NCBI GenBank assembly: GCA_018304545.1
Contig: JAGVVZ010000001.1
Coordinates: forward strand, 62,001 to 126,000
DNA length: 64,000 nt
Reading direction: 5' to 3'
Origin: Candidatus Aenigmatarchaeota archaeon
Lineage (GTDB): Archaea; Aenigmatarchaeota; Aenigmatarchaeia; CG10238-14
A program made the translations under genes and the position numbers. Shown here one piece after another: positions 30,010 to 38,883 of the stretch; position 1 is the stretch's first letter, and each line of letters begins with the position of its first letter. The notes under the pieces were generated by a model. That model saw only the letters and a list, made by a program, of their open reading frames with translations, had not been told where the DNA came from and did no database searches.

Positions 30010-31281
30010 CTATTGTTTCTTAAATTTTTTATATGGGTAGTTAACCGGATTTTTAATATTCTCGTGGAATTCATCACCGCAATAAATTCCTATATCCTTG
30101 TACATTTCACTATTGCAGTTAGGCGGAAGGATGTTTCTTTTCTGCATTTTGTGCCATCTTATCTGTGTATTTATGTAGTTTGTTCTCATAGGAGGAAAAT
30201 TTTTTTCATTCCATAAGCTTATTTCTTTCTCTATATCCTCCCAGCTCCAGCCAACATTTCTCAAAAATGTAATTAGTACGAACAACGCACGTTTTCTGCC
30301 GTCTGCTAATTTGCCTTCTAAAAGTTTCAAAATGCATGGAGGAAAATATGTTTTGCCGAAATATCTGGTTTGCATTTGACCTCTAGTAAATTCATGTCTT
30401 TTCTCTTTCGGCTTCTGTTTCTCTTGCCAATCCAAAGCCTCTACTACTAAGCCCGACGCTTCTGTAAGTGTTGGCTTATCTGCCAAAAATTTATTTTCTA
30501 ATTTCATTTTTCTAATTTCTGAATCTTCTTTCTTGAAGTCGTCCAATTCCGAAGACGTCAACGGCAAACTCACCAAAAGAGACTTTTCATGCAGAGCATA
30601 TGGCAATCTAAACAGATGACGAGACGAGATCAAAGCAGAATCAACAGACACAACCTTTAACGGATCCAATCCTTCTTTATTAGCAATGTCTTGGGGTTTT
30701 TTCTTTATCCTGTTCGCAATAGAAAACGTCGTTCCCAATTCCAATATTTTCTCTTTAAGCTGATCTGAAATATAATTTTTCAAATATTCTAAAACAGTTC
30801 TTGGTAAATCGGGGAATAATGTTTCCATGGGCTTCGAGTTCACAGTTTTCGGAAACGCTTCAAATGGTATGCCCAAATGAAAACCTTTTCCTCCTGTCGA
30901 TTTTAAAGAATACCTTCTTATTCCATGATCTTCCAAAGCTTCTATAAGCAGTTTTGTGGTAATTTTAGTTATCTCAAAATCTGGACAATCCGGATCTATT
31001 ATCAAGTCCCACCCTATTCTTAATTTTTCAGTTTCGCTTCGGAGAGCTTCAGTAGAAAGCGACATGGGGTTAGACCAACGTTCCAAAGAGCCGTGAAAGG
31101 AAACTACGCCTTTCTTTACTAATTGCAAAATATCTTCAGGATAAGCTATTATATTTGGCCTTTTGTCAAAGCTGCCTGTCGGGTATACACCTATTACCTC
31201 CCTGTTTTGTGCAATTTCTAAAAGCATTTTTTGAACGTCTTTTCTAGAGTAATACTCAAGTATTAAAGGAAAGTTAGCCAT
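30010..31281 (-). CDS. priS: DNA primase, fused PriS catalytic domain and PriL C-terminal Fe-S-like domain
   Basis: PriS: LIIDPDCPDF DxD motif, YSLKSTGGKGFHLGIPFEAFP, VDSALISSRHLFRLPYALHEKS; C-terminal PPCILKLLEGKLADGRKRALFVLITFLRNVGWSWEDIEKEI...LPPNC...YCGDEFHENIKNPVNYPYKKFK resembles PriL-CTD. Confidence 0.85.
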   Translation of the reverse strand: MANFPLILEYYSRKDVQKMLLEIAQNREVIGVYPTGSFDKRPNIIAYPEDILQLVKKGVVSFHGSLERWSNPMSLSTEALRSETEKLRIGWDLIIDPDCPDFEITKITTKLLIEALEDHGIRRYSLKSTGGKGFHLGIPFEAFPKTVNSKPMETLFPDLPRTVLEYLKNYISDQLKEKILELGTTFSIANRIKKKPQDIANKEGLDPLKVVSVDSALISSRHLFRLPYALHEKSLLVSLPLTSSELDDFKKEDSEIRKMKLENKFLADKPTLTEASGLVVEALDWQEKQKPKEKRHEFTRGQMQTRYFGKTYFPPCILKLLEGKLADGRKRALFVLITFLRNVGWSWEDIEKEISLWNEKNFPPMRTNYINTQIRWHKMQKRNILPPNCNSEMYKDIGIYCGDEFHENIKNPVNYPYKKFKKQ

Positions 31282-31366
31282 ATTATCCCTATCGATTGGA
31301 AGAATTAAATATTTAGGCTACTATTTAAAAATCTAATATTCGTAAATATTAGACAACGGTGAACGG

Positions 31367-31618
31367 ATGGGAAGAATAAAAACACTACAAATTAAAAGGG
31401 CTGGACAAGATCTCTTGAGCTTAAATAGAGAAAGATTTGGCAGAGATTTCACAAAAAATAAACGGCTTGTTACTGAACTTTTGAACTTAAGCTCTAAAAG
31501 AACAGAAAACAAACTTGCTGGCTATATTACTCATATTGTGAAGAAAAATCATTTGAATAAAAAATATACTGCTCCTATACAAAAAGAAGACAAAAGACGT
31601 GGAAGACAAAGAAGATAA
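31367..31618 (+). CDS. rps17e: 30S ribosomal protein S17e
   Basis: MGRIKTLQIKRAGQDLLSLNRERFGRDFTKNKRLVTELLNLSSKRTENKLAGYITHIVKK. Confidence 0.85.
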   Translation: MGRIKTLQIKRAGQDLLSLNRERFGRDFTKNKRLVTELLNLSSKRTENKLAGYITHIVKKNHLNKKYTAPIQKEDKRRGRQRR

Positions 31619-31684
31619 GTGGTGGCTCATCAGCTACCATCGACAATCATTAAATCATGATGGGACGGTGTATTCATCGCCACC
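31619..31684 (-). ncRNA. Candidate kink-turn / C/D-box-like small RNA
   Basis: Minus strand GGTGGC-GATGAATACACCGTCCCATCATGATTTAATGATTGTCGATGGTAG-CTGA-TGA-GCCACC: 6-bp closing stem, C-like GCGATGA, D-like CTGA, GA on both strands next to the stem. Confidence 0.4.
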
Positions 31685-31735
31685 TATATGAATTATATAA
31701 AAAGACTTAAAGACTTATATGGATTGAATAGGCGA

Positions 31736-32047
31736 TCAATTTTTGTCAGGTTCATATAAATCAAAAACAATTCCGTCCTCGCAAATTGGATCAACATATT
31801 TTGCGATTAATTCCTTATGTAGAGGATGTGGAACATAATTGTTACGATCAGCTTCATTTCCAAAAGTCATTATGAAGCCATGCGTATATCCTTTTCCGTA
31901 TGGCTCTATGCTTACACTCGGACCCCAAACATAATTAACGATACCGGGTATCTGACCTTTTAGTACCAACAAAGCTCTAGATAATTCTTCGATTTGCTCT
32001 GGTTTTGTTTGCGGATAGAATTTAAAAAGCACAATATGGTGTATCAT
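31736..32047 (-). CDS. Stress-responsive alpha/beta-barrel (Dabb) domain protein
   Basis: MIHHIVLFKFYPQTKPEQIEEL...YTHGFIMTFGNEADRNNYVPHPLHKELIAKYVDPICEDGIVFDLY. Confidence 0.85.
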   Translation of the reverse strand: MIHHIVLFKFYPQTKPEQIEELSRALLVLKGQIPGIVNYVWGPSVSIEPYGKGYTHGFIMTFGNEADRNNYVPHPLHKELIAKYVDPICEDGIVFDLYEPDKN

Positions 32048-32135
32048 ATTTACTATTTTTATTAGTAAAATATTTAAACAACGAAATTATTACATATCAA
32101 AACTGTGATAATAACCACTATAGTGCCTCATAAAA

Positions 32136-33014
32136 TCATTTTGGCAAGAACAAAATATTATCATATCCGTATCTCTCTAAAGGTGTGTGTTCTCTTATTT
32201 CTCCGCCTTTGTATTCTAACGGCTGATATCCTCTGTTTATCATGTGCAAGACAAGATCTCTACTACATACAACTCCCTTAATATTCATATCCCCTACTTC
32301 AAGAGAAACAATTGGACGATAAAAATGCAACGTTTCTTCCATTCCACGTAAAATTTCACGTTCTGAGCTCTCTGCATCAACTTTAATAAAACCCGGTCTT
32401 ACACCCGTTTCACCAACATATTGATCAATAGATACTGCTTCAACTGAATATTGTTTTGGGTTTAATTTTCTTCTTGTTCTTTCGTCTGCTCTTGCATCAT
32501 AAACAGAATTCAATCCGGAAAATCTAACACCATAATCTCTCAATTTGAGATATGTTGGTTCCGAATATACTGCTAACTTTTCGCAACGAATATTACTTCT
32601 TCTAGCGTTAGTTTCAAGTATACCAAATGTAGATTCTGAAGGTTCAAACGAACGGACTCTCCCGTCATCACCAACAATTTCCGATGCCAATAACGTAAAA
32701 TAGCCGAAATGAGCACCAACATCGAAAAATGTCATTCCCTTCCTCAGATATTCCAATACCATAGAAGTTAAACCTTCTTCAAAAAAACCAAATCCAAAAA
32801 TAAATGTTGACATGCCTTCAGGAAACAACATCGTCATTTCTTGATCCCAAAATGTTCTTGCCTGTGCCTTTATAGGAGTTTGAATGAGGCCTGCTATTGC
32901 CTGTAAAATTTTTGCATAAACCAATCTAGTTGGAGATTTGACAAGTTGCTGGATACGAGAGCTGCGATACAACTTTACTCTATTCCTAAATTCCTCTAAA
33001 TATCTGCTATCCAT
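32136..33014 (-). CDS. FkbM-family SAM-dependent methyltransferase
   Basis: GMTFFDVGAHFGYFTLLASEIVGDDGRVRSFEPSESTFGILETNARRSN...GFIKVDAESSEREILRGMEETL. Confidence 0.88.
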   Translation of the reverse strand: MDSRYLEEFRNRVKLYRSSRIQQLVKSPTRLVYAKILQAIAGLIQTPIKAQARTFWDQEMTMLFPEGMSTFIFGFGFFEEGLTSMVLEYLRKGMTFFDVGAHFGYFTLLASEIVGDDGRVRSFEPSESTFGILETNARRSNIRCEKLAVYSEPTYLKLRDYGVRFSGLNSVYDARADERTRRKLNPKQYSVEAVSIDQYVGETGVRPGFIKVDAESSEREILRGMEETLHFYRPIVSLEVGDMNIKGVVCSRDLVLHMINRGYQPLEYKGGEIREHTPLERYGYDNILFLPK

Positions 33015-33086
33015 AATCTCATCTTGTTTTGATTCTTGGAAAGTGAATCTAAATTTTAGAGAATAAGCATATAAAGCTGGCTTTGG

Positions 33087-34907
33087 CTAACCCACAATAA
33101 CTCTAATCGGCTTCTTATTTATCATCGCCTTCAGGATTTCTTTCCCAATATCAGAATTTTTACTTATTTTAATTTCATTCTTCTTTCCAACTGTTGCTGA
33201 CATGATGAAATCTTCGTCTATATAGATGGATATAAGCCTTCCATTAAGAGATTTATCAAACATGAATACCAATGAATTACCACTCTCAGCTAATCTATGA
33301 TCTATTTCTTTGCCTACAGACAATATTCGAGGCTCGACATCTATATGTATTCCTAGATTTTTTTCAACCTCGCTGATGTTTTTGCCTTCTTTGCCTATGA
33401 GTCTGGCTATGACATCATTATCAACTCTTACAGTAATTCTATTGGGCGATGTGAACGATATTTCAGCTTGGGGATCGTATTTCCTGATCTCCTGCATAAC
33501 AGTTTTCCTAGCCAAGTTCTCTATTGCATTATTTTTTTGCTGTTCTTCTTTGATGGGAACAACTACGTTCTCTTCCCCGAACGTATAAATCTCATAAACC
33601 GCTTTTCCTGTCTCAAAATCTCTTACTTCAACCAGCGGCCTTGCTAGGTCAGCTTCAGACATGCCTGTAGGTACACGAACCGTTAAGCTCAGTTCGTATA
33701 CGTTTCTTATCTCTCCTCCTTTCAAGAATATGACCGTATCGATGACGTGGGGTATCATTCCCAGTTCCACCTTTCCAATAAACCTCTGGATCGCATCTAT
33801 TGCTTCAGAAGAATGCATTACGCCAATCATCCCAATTCCAGACAGTCTCATGTCAGCAAATACTCTGAAATGCTTATCCATTCTGACTTCATCAAAAATT
33901 GTATAATCTGGTCTTACAAGCAATAAAATATCTGCTGTTTTCGCATAATCCCCGCCTAACGGACCGTATTGTGTAACTTCAGGCCCGACTTGAAGATCTC
34001 TGGGAGATTCTAAAGTCTTGACAATGACATCTTTTTCTTTGACGTAGAAGTCGGCTATTGACGCTGCTAACGTGCTTTTGCCAGAACCAGGAGGTCCGGC
34101 AATAATTATGCCCTCTGCCTTTTCTTTTAATCTCTGCATCAACTTTTGTGACAGTTTATAATCTTCTAAAGAAAGTTTAACAATCGGTCTCACTACAGTA
34201 ATCTCAAAGCCATCAGAAAACGGAGGACGGGCAATAGCTATTCTATAAGTGCCGTGCTGTATAATCACAGCGCCTCCACCTTCTGCTTCAATAAACGTGT
34301 CGGGACTTGATTTAGCACTTTCTACTGTTTCATGGATCATTTTTTGCAGTTCATCCTTTGTCAACGGCTTACTGCCTATTTTTGTCAATAAAAACTGACC
34401 TGGCTTGCCTCTTTTCGCCATAGGTACGACGTCTTCTTTCAAATGAAGACTCATAGTATCTGAGGTGAAATATTTCTCGAACGGTAATTGCTTAATTTCA
34501 ATATCTGGTGGCGTATAAGCTGTTAAAACACCTTCTGCTTCTCCTACCAGTCCTTGAACATAATCTGCAGTCAAAAGAACCGCATTCTCATTCTTTGCGA
34601 CGTCTCTTATCATAGCATCTAACCTGCCGCCCCTGGCCAATTTAATATCTTCCAGACTCGGCCTCTCTCCTGTAAATCTAAGGGCAATCTTCTTTGTTTC
34701 ACAGATTTTTCGTATATTCTTCAATTCATCAAGACCTGTGAATCCAATCTCTCTTCCTCGAGAGGCCTGCGACTGAAGCTCATCAAGAGTAGCCAAAGGC
34801 ACTATTACTTCCTCTAAGCCCTCTATTTCGCTCTTAGTAAGCATTTCAGAAATCTTACCGTCAATGATTATGCTTGTATCGAGCACGACTTTCTTAGCTT
34901 TCATCAA
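33087..34907 (-). CDS. PIN domain - P-loop ATPase - KH protein (PINA/PilT-like)
   Basis: VVLDTSIIIDGKISEML (PIN), GIIIAGPPGSGKSTLAASIADF (Walker A), TIFDEVRMDKHFRVFADMRL, IARLIGKEGKNISEVEKNLGIHIDV (KH). Confidence 0.92.
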   Translation of the reverse strand: MMKAKKVVLDTSIIIDGKISEMLTKSEIEGLEEVIVPLATLDELQSQASRGREIGFTGLDELKNIRKICETKKIALRFTGERPSLEDIKLARGGRLDAMIRDVAKNENAVLLTADYVQGLVGEAEGVLTAYTPPDIEIKQLPFEKYFTSDTMSLHLKEDVVPMAKRGKPGQFLLTKIGSKPLTKDELQKMIHETVESAKSSPDTFIEAEGGGAVIIQHGTYRIAIARPPFSDGFEITVVRPIVKLSLEDYKLSQKLMQRLKEKAEGIIIAGPPGSGKSTLAASIADFYVKEKDVIVKTLESPRDLQVGPEVTQYGPLGGDYAKTADILLLVRPDYTIFDEVRMDKHFRVFADMRLSGIGMIGVMHSSEAIDAIQRFIGKVELGMIPHVIDTVIFLKGGEIRNVYELSLTVRVPTGMSEADLARPLVEVRDFETGKAVYEIYTFGEENVVVPIKEEQQKNNAIENLARKTVMQEIRKYDPQAEISFTSPNRITVRVDNDVIARLIGKEGKNISEVEKNLGIHIDVEPRILSVGKEIDHRLAESGNSLVFMFDKSLNGRLISIYIDEDFIMSATVGKKNEIKISKNSDIGKEILKAMINKKPIRVIVG

Positions 34908-35031
34908 ATCACATAAAAAAATTAGATTTAATAGAATTTATACACTTCATTGTTTATTATGGTTTTTAGATAATATACTCTCTTTTTTACCCTAAACAAA
35001 TTCTTTTAAATGTCTTTAACCAAATTTTCAA

Positions 35032-35172
35032 GTGGTACACATAAATCACAATAAAATGTGCCCAGACTGTGGAAGTAGAAAAATAACAATAAAAGAGAGC
35101 GAACAGATTTGCAGTAAATGTGGACTAGTACTTTCTGAAGGCGTTTTTGTAGGCAACGAGCTGATAGTCTGA
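35032..35172 (+). CDS. Stand-alone TFB/TFIIB-type zinc-ribbon microprotein
   Basis: Not in ORF track. From GTG 35032: MVHINHNKMCPDCGSRKITIKESEQICSKCGLVLSEGVFVGNELIV; in-frame ATG at 35056. TATA-like ttcttttaaatg ~25 nt upstream of GTG. Confidence 0.55.
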   Translation: MVHINHNKMCPDCGSRKITIKESEQICSKCGLVLSEGVFVGNELIV

Positions 35173-35240
35173 ACAAAATATAGCAATAAATACAGAGAGT
35201 TCGTTTAGAGTCATGTGTCTATATCTGAGAATCTGGTATA

Positions 35241-35498
35241 TCAAACATATCTGTCAATATGATCATCTGCCTTTCTGAGTTCACCATCTATTATTTGTGG
35301 ATTTCTAGAAAAACCATACCATGCATAAATAACTAAACCAGTAAGAATGATCCCACCTACAGCATATACACAACCGTCAACATCTGGAAGTTTCCCGTTT
35401 ATTCTCCCCAATCTATACAATAATAAGGTAACTACGTCAGAAACAGCTAAAACAGCAGCCGCACAGCCTCCCAATGGGTTTCTATATAAATCACTCAT
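35241..35498 (-). CDS. Small two-TM membrane protein
   Basis: CAAAVLAVSDVVTLLLY and YAVGGIILTGLVIYAWYGF hydrophobic segments. Confidence 0.5.
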   Translation of the reverse strand: MSDLYRNPLGGCAAAVLAVSDVVTLLLYRLGRINGKLPDVDGCVYAVGGIILTGLVIYAWYGFSRNPQIIDGELRKADDHIDRYV

Positions 35499-35655
35499 AT
35501 TCCTTAATAACCAAAAGAAACGAATTTAAACTTCATACATGCCTATGAAAATGAGCTTAAATATACATATTCAAAATAAATTATAGCTTTGACCTACAAA
35601 AATAACGCAGGTTATTTCTGGTGGTCATAAGAAATAATAAAAAAGAGGAATTTAG

Positions 35656-35826
35656 ATGGAGAGAAATTTTGGAAAAAAAAGATTTGGTAATTACCCAAGA
35701 GAAGAGCATGAAGTAACATGTTCTGATTGTGGTGAAAAAGCAAAAGTACCTTTCAAACCAAGTCCAGGTAGAAAAGTATATTGCAGAGCTTGTTGGGAAA
35801 AACACAGAGATGCTGGCGACTTATAA
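35656..35826 (+). CDS. Small CxxC...CxxC zinc-binding protein
   Basis: Not in ORF track. MERNFGKKRFGNYPREEHEVTCSDCGEKAKVPFKPSPGRKVYCRACWEKHRDAGDL. Confidence 0.75.
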   Translation: MERNFGKKRFGNYPREEHEVTCSDCGEKAKVPFKPSPGRKVYCRACWEKHRDAGDL

Positions 35827-35917
35827 GTAATATACTAAGTCTAATACGTTGGAAATTTTTTATTTTATTATCTTTGTTTTTACTAAAATGATTTCTTATT
35901 ACCAACAAAGGTTAAAT

Positions 35918-36322
35918 CTAATTTTTGATGTGTTTAGAAAACAATTCAATGTTCAGTAACAAATCTGGAACACATTCATGGTTGTTGATTTCATATGGAG
36001 AAATCCATTTGTATTCGGAATGTTCATCTTTTTTCACGATCACTTTATCGTTATTGCTCCTCAACAAGAACGGAATAACTATCCACCTCCCATCCTTGTT
36101 ATTAATTTCATAAGATTTTCCAGAACTCACGATTTCAACAACTAACCCTGTCTCTTCTTTAGCTTCTCTGAGAATGCAATTTTCAGCCGTTTCATATTCG
36201 CCTATATGACCACCGACAGAATCCCAAATATTTGGCTTGAATTCTGCATTCGGTGATCTTTTTAATATTAGAATATTATTTTTGAACATCAATAAACCAG
36301 ACGTGAACACCCGCGTTTCCAC
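35918..36322 (-). CDS. NUDIX hydrolase
   Basis: GGHIGEYETAENCILREAKEETGLVVE NUDIX box. Confidence 0.9.
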   Translation of the reverse strand: METRVFTSGLLMFKNNILILKRSPNAEFKPNIWDSVGGHIGEYETAENCILREAKEETGLVVEIVSSGKSYEINNKDGRWIVIPFLLRSNNDKVIVKKDEHSEYKWISPYEINNHECVPDLLLNIELFSKHIKN

Positions 36323-36359
36323 AGAATTATATTGCTTTTCAATAAATTAATAATTCCGA

Positions 36360-37571
36360 TTATTTGAGTCTTTTAACAATTTCTTCTAATTTCAATTCTT
36401 CTTCCTTTCCTGCCTTCATATCTTTTAATTTGTATTTTTGTGATTTAGATTCTTCCGGACCTATAATGATCACAAACGGTATATTTTTTCTATCAGCATA
36501 TTTCAATTGCTTGTCTAATTTTGATTCTGGATTAGAGTACAATTCTGTATTAATTTTTTCATTTCTTAACTTATTGGTTGTCTCTAACGAGATCTTCATC
36601 AACTCTTTAGAAAATATTGTTACTAACACAGTAGACGAAGTTTTCAATTCTGGAATTAAATCAAATTGTTCTGCAGCTTCTAAAGTTCTATCAAAACCCA
36701 GACCAAATCCTGTTCCTGGCATTTCAAGTCCAGAAATTGTTTTCACAATTTTATCATATCTTTCACCACCGAGAACCGAGCCAACGGTAAAACCTGGAAT
36801 TTCTATTTCCCATATGATTCCAGTGGAATAAGAGAATGATCTAACAATAGTAGGATCAAACTCAAACCATGAATCGTCAAATCCTATATCCTTCAGATAT
36901 TGTAAAACTATTTTGATGTTTTCATTGGGTTTAATGCTTTTTACAAATTTCAAATACTCTTTAGATTTGCTTTGAGAAATGCCTTTTGATATCATATTCT
37001 TTATCACACCGTCTTCTCCGATTTTTTTTAATTTGTCAATGGAAGATAATGCTTCATAAGGAATATCGCTTAGGAGTGAACGATCATTTATCAATGCTTT
37101 AGCTTTTTTAAAGCCTAGTCTTCTATAAATGTCTAATGATAATGCAATGACCTCTGCATCAGCGTATGAAGATGAAACACCGAAAATATCAGCGTCGCAC
37201 TGAAGAAACTCTCTATATCTGCCCTTTTGTGGCTGTTCTGCCCTGAAAGCTGGCTGAATCTGGTAACGTTTGAATGGTATGACCATTTCCTTAGCAAATC
37301 TTGCAACCACTCTGCATGTGGGGACAGTTTGATCATAACGTAAAATAACATTTCTTCCTCCGAGGTCTTTGAATTTAAAGAAAAGTTTTTCATCTTCGCC
37401 TATTTGACCCTGGAAAATTTCTATTTTTTCTAATGTTGGCGTTTCTAAGGGATCATACCCCCAAAGCTCAAAAATTTTTGTAATTTTTTCCTTTAACCAC
37501 TGACGTTTTCTCGCTTCTTCGGGTAAGAAGTCTCTCATACCCTTTACTGGTTGGAACTTTTCATTTGGCAT
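36360..37571 (-). CDS. hisS: Histidyl-tRNA synthetase
   Basis: VKGMRDFLPEEARKRQWL, LRYDQTVPTCRVVA, YQIQPAFRAEQPQKGRYREFLQCDADIFG, GGERYDKIV; C-terminal anticodon-binding domain. Confidence 0.95.
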   Translation of the reverse strand: MPNEKFQPVKGMRDFLPEEARKRQWLKEKITKIFELWGYDPLETPTLEKIEIFQGQIGEDEKLFFKFKDLGGRNVILRYDQTVPTCRVVARFAKEMVIPFKRYQIQPAFRAEQPQKGRYREFLQCDADIFGVSSSYADAEVIALSLDIYRRLGFKKAKALINDRSLLSDIPYEALSSIDKLKKIGEDGVIKNMISKGISQSKSKEYLKFVKSIKPNENIKIVLQYLKDIGFDDSWFEFDPTIVRSFSYSTGIIWEIEIPGFTVGSVLGGERYDKIVKTISGLEMPGTGFGLGFDRTLEAAEQFDLIPELKTSSTVLVTIFSKELMKISLETTNKLRNEKINTELYSNPESKLDKQLKYADRKNIPFVIIIGPEESKSQKYKLKDMKAGKEEELKLEEIVKRLK

Positions 37572-37611
37572 ATTTATCTATTCTCACAGTGAAATTTAAT
37601 TACTTATATTT

Positions 37612-38883
37612 TCAAGTGGGATCTGTACGCTTTTCAACAGATCTCGCATGACCTTCCAAACTTTCTAATCTTGCCAGAGTTGTCACTGTCTTCTGTAATT
37701 TCCCAATACCCGTTTTAGTAATATTTTGGAAACTCACAAATTTAATAAAATCTCTAACAGACAATCCTCCCCTAATCCTAGCTAGGCCTGATGTTGGCAA
37801 TACGTGATTGGGTCCGCTAGAATAATCACCTAACGCTTCAACTGAATTCTCGCCAATAAAAATACTTCCGGCATTTTGAATTCTTCCCAGATATTCATTT
37901 GCATTTTCTATCATAATCTCCAAATGCTCTGGTGCAAATTCATTAGCTATCTCAAAACACTCTTCAATGGTTTTGGTAATAATAATTTTGCCGTTATTTT
38001 TTAAGGATTTTTCAGCAATTCTTTTTGTCGAGAGATCAGATAGCTGGTTTTCGATTTCTACTTTCACTTTATCGACAATTTCTTTCGAATCTGTGACTAG
38101 AACTGGGCATGCATTTACGTCGTGCTCAGCCTGAGCTATTAAGTCCGCGGCAATATATTCAGGTTTTGAATTTTTATCTGCTATGATTAAAACTTCTGTG
38201 GGTCCGGCAATGAAATCTATATCAACATCGCCATAAACAAGTTTCTTTGCTACGGATACGTACTTATTCCCAGGTCCAACAATCTTGTCAACTTTGGGTA
38301 TGGTTTCGGTGCCATATGTCATAGCAGCAATCGCCTGTATGCCGCCAACTTTGAAAATTTCTTTCACTCCTAAAACATCTGCAGCGACAACTATAGCTTC
38401 ATTAGCTATAACAGAATCATCTTTTATTTTAGGTGGCGTACAAATTACGATTTCCTTTACTCCAGCTATCTTAGCAGGAACAACAGTCATTAAAACAGTC
38501 GAGGGCAAAGGATAATTCCCACCCGGAATGTAACAACCAACTCTTTCAATTGGTACTATTATCTCTCCCAATTCTCCTATATCGTTTGCCATTCTCCATG
38601 CTTCAGGAAGTTGATTTTTGCAGAAACCCTCTATTCTATTCTTGGCATTTTTTATTTCTTGTATCTGATCTTCCGAAAGTGATTCGTATGCTTTTTTTAT
38701 TTCTTCATTCGATACTCTCATTTTATCTCGGTTGATGCTAACTTTATCATATTTTTTTGTCAGTTTGATAATAGCTTTGTCTTTCTCTCTCTTAACTAAT
38801 TCTATATCTTTAGCTGTTACCGATAAATCAGATTTTGAAAAACGTTCAAAGTTCAGTCTTTTATAATCTCTAACTATTTCCAT
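37612..38883 (-). CDS. hisD: Histidinol dehydrogenase
   Basis: Start MEIVRDYKRL at 38883 overlapping the upstream paralog. AGPTEVLII, IAQAEHD, FAPEHLEIM, GDYSSGPNHVLPTSG, LEGHARSV. Confidence 0.92.
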   Translation of the reverse strand: MEIVRDYKRLNFERFSKSDLSVTAKDIELVKREKDKAIIKLTKKYDKVSINRDKMRVSNEEIKKAYESLSEDQIQEIKNAKNRIEGFCKNQLPEAWRMANDIGELGEIIVPIERVGCYIPGGNYPLPSTVLMTVVPAKIAGVKEIVICTPPKIKDDSVIANEAIVVAADVLGVKEIFKVGGIQAIAAMTYGTETIPKVDKIVGPGNKYVSVAKKLVYGDVDIDFIAGPTEVLIIADKNSKPEYIAADLIAQAEHDVNACPVLVTDSKEIVDKVKVEIENQLSDLSTKRIAEKSLKNNGKIIITKTIEECFEIANEFAPEHLEIMIENANEYLGRIQNAGSIFIGENSVEALGDYSSGPNHVLPTSGLARIRGGLSVRDFIKFVSFQNITKTGIGKLQKTVTTLARLESLEGHARSVEKRTDPT

